Part shown: positions 15,434 through 16,215 of the stretch, one piece after another
Numbering within the stretch: position 1 is the stretch's first letter
Layout of the letters: each line of letters opens with the position of its first letter
Source: Thermoproteota archaeon
Lineage (GTDB): Archaea > Thermoproteota > Methanomethylicia > Methanomethylicales > Methanomethylicaceae
NCBI GenBank assembly: GCA_030055545.1
Contig: JASFYK010000013.1
Span: forward strand, 1-16,215
Direction: 5' to 3'
Length of the DNA: 16,215 nt
Made by a program: the position numbers and the translations under genes
The notes under the pieces: generated by a model
The model's input: the letters and a program-made list of their open reading frames with translations, nothing else
The model's database searches: none
What the model was told of the DNA's origin: nothing

Positions 15434-15584
15434 AAAAAAAAATACAACATTTTTTGAGCTAAGTTGGCTTTTTGGAATGACTTACTTTCCCATTGCTTGG
15501 AAAATCATAAGGGGTGGTCTAAAAAGTGCTCTAAAATCACTGACGGCATGCATTAACGCTACGGTTATATGCTGGTGTGGATAC

Positions 15585-16154
15585 CTATGACCGGCAGAGT
15601 TCCACAAAATTGTTGAGTATTTTTTTGCCCATCGGGGTCTCAGCAACCTCGACATGGAACTGGACCCCATAGACTGCCCTGCCTCGGGTCTTTAAGGCTT
15701 CAACCGTGCAGCAGTCGCTCTCTGCCAACACATCAAAACTCTCTCTTCCAGTGCGTCTGACTTCGTCGTTGTGCGACGCCCATGCCACGAACTCCTTCCC
15801 GACACCCGAAAGGATCTCGTCCTCTTCGATTACCCTGATCAAAGTCCTCCCGTACTCTGGCTTCGAGCCCTTGATGATTTCCCCCCCGAGAAGCTTTCCG
15901 ATTAGCTGGTGCGATAGGCAGATCCCTAGGATCGGGAAACTCGCTTTCTCGACGATCTCGGGGAGGATCCCGAACCTCTCAATCCCGTCGTTTACGCTGA
16001 AAGGTCCGCCGCCCATTACAAGACCGTCCGCGCATTCTAGCTCTTCAAGCTCGATCCTCGGCAGAACCAGCCTGCTTGAGACGCCGAGTTCCCTCAGCGC
16101 TCTGACTATGAGGTGGTTGTACTGCCCGCCTAAAAAGACGACAGGTATCTCCAT
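15585..16154 (-). CDS. guaAA: GMP synthase glutamine amidotransferase subunit (GuaA subunit A)
   Basis: This 189-residue class I glutamine amidotransferase releases ammonia from glutamine for conversion of XMP to GMP by a separate synthetase subunit, as in archaea with split GMP synthase. GGQYNHLIVRALRELGV near the N-terminus is typical of the archaeal subunit. The nucleophile is Cys79 in GICLSHQ and the other triad members are His167 and Glu169 in QFHVEV. The elbow has Ser81 where most relatives have Gly (GICLGHQ). ATG 16154 is chosen over GTG 16169 because GGAGG lies eight bases upstream of the ATG and overlaps the GTG region. The ATP-pyrophosphatase partner is not in the window. It is unrelated to the pilus locus. 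Confidence 0.88.
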   Translation of the reverse strand: MEIPVVFLGGQYNHLIVRALRELGVSSRLVLPRIELEELECADGLVMGGGPFSVNDGIERFGILPEIVEKASFPILGICLSHQLIGKLLGGEIIKGSKPEYGRTLIRVIEEDEILSGVGKEFVAWASHNDEVRRTGRESFDVLAESDCCTVEALKTRGRAVYGVQFHVEVAETPMGKKILNNFVELCRS

Positions 16155-16215
16155 GCGAATCGCCTCCACTTTACAAACGCAGCATTCGATCCTCGGTTAG
16201 AAATTGTTGATAAGA

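Noticed and set aside
15434..15584. Possible small RNA between the giant gene and the glutaminase gene
   Set aside because: A TATA-like TTATATGC and some short self-complementary bases are present, but there is no convincing stem, promoter-terminator pair or known RNA pattern.

Overview
The window looks like a chromosomal segment of an archaeon, probably of the TACK branch (Bathyarchaeia/Nitrososphaerota-like); the lineage is an inference. The evidence is archaeal: TATA/BRE-type promoters with T-run terminators, class III (archaeal type IV pilin) signal peptides, a FlaI/TadA-type ATPase with a membrane platform split over two genes, a FlaK/PibD-type prepilin peptidase, a DUF123 GIY-YIG protein, a zinc-ribbon protein resembling the TackOD1 output domain, and a stand-alone GMP-synthase glutaminase subunit. 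No rRNA, tRNA, CRISPR array or insertion sequence was seen.

Layout. Positions 59-812 hold two small genes in one operon, a thioredoxin-fold-like protein without CxxC and an unknown acidic-tailed protein. Positions 1047-2045 hold a zinc-ribbon/REase-like putative regulator. Positions 2080-5571 (minus strand) are a tightly coupled three-gene operon: secretion ATPase, then two T2SSF/TadC-type membrane proteins. A divergent promoter region (5572-5796) with two palindromes separates it from the prepilin peptidase (5797-6519, plus). A convergent DUF123 gene (6501-7013, minus) sits between peptidase and pilins. Positions 7114-8986 encode three pilins. Positions 9126-15398 encode a giant protein of about 2,090 residues. 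The window ends with guaA subunit A (15585-16154, minus).

The genes from 2080 to 15398, apart from the DUF123 gene, read as one complete type IV pilus system: motor, platform, signal peptidase, three pilins and a giant substrate. The giant protein starts with a class III signal peptide, a pilin helix and a pilin-like beta head. It continues with 17 tandem SdrD B-like (calcium-loop, Ig-like) domains and ends in a separate C-terminal domain. This looks like an adhesin or stalk carried by a pilin anchor, most simply at the pilus tip. Its repeats place an N-glycosylation sequon at the same spot in 16 of 17 domains, and they alternate between two loop types from domain 4 to domain 14, so the apparent higher-order unit is a domain pair. 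This locus is the most interesting content of the window.
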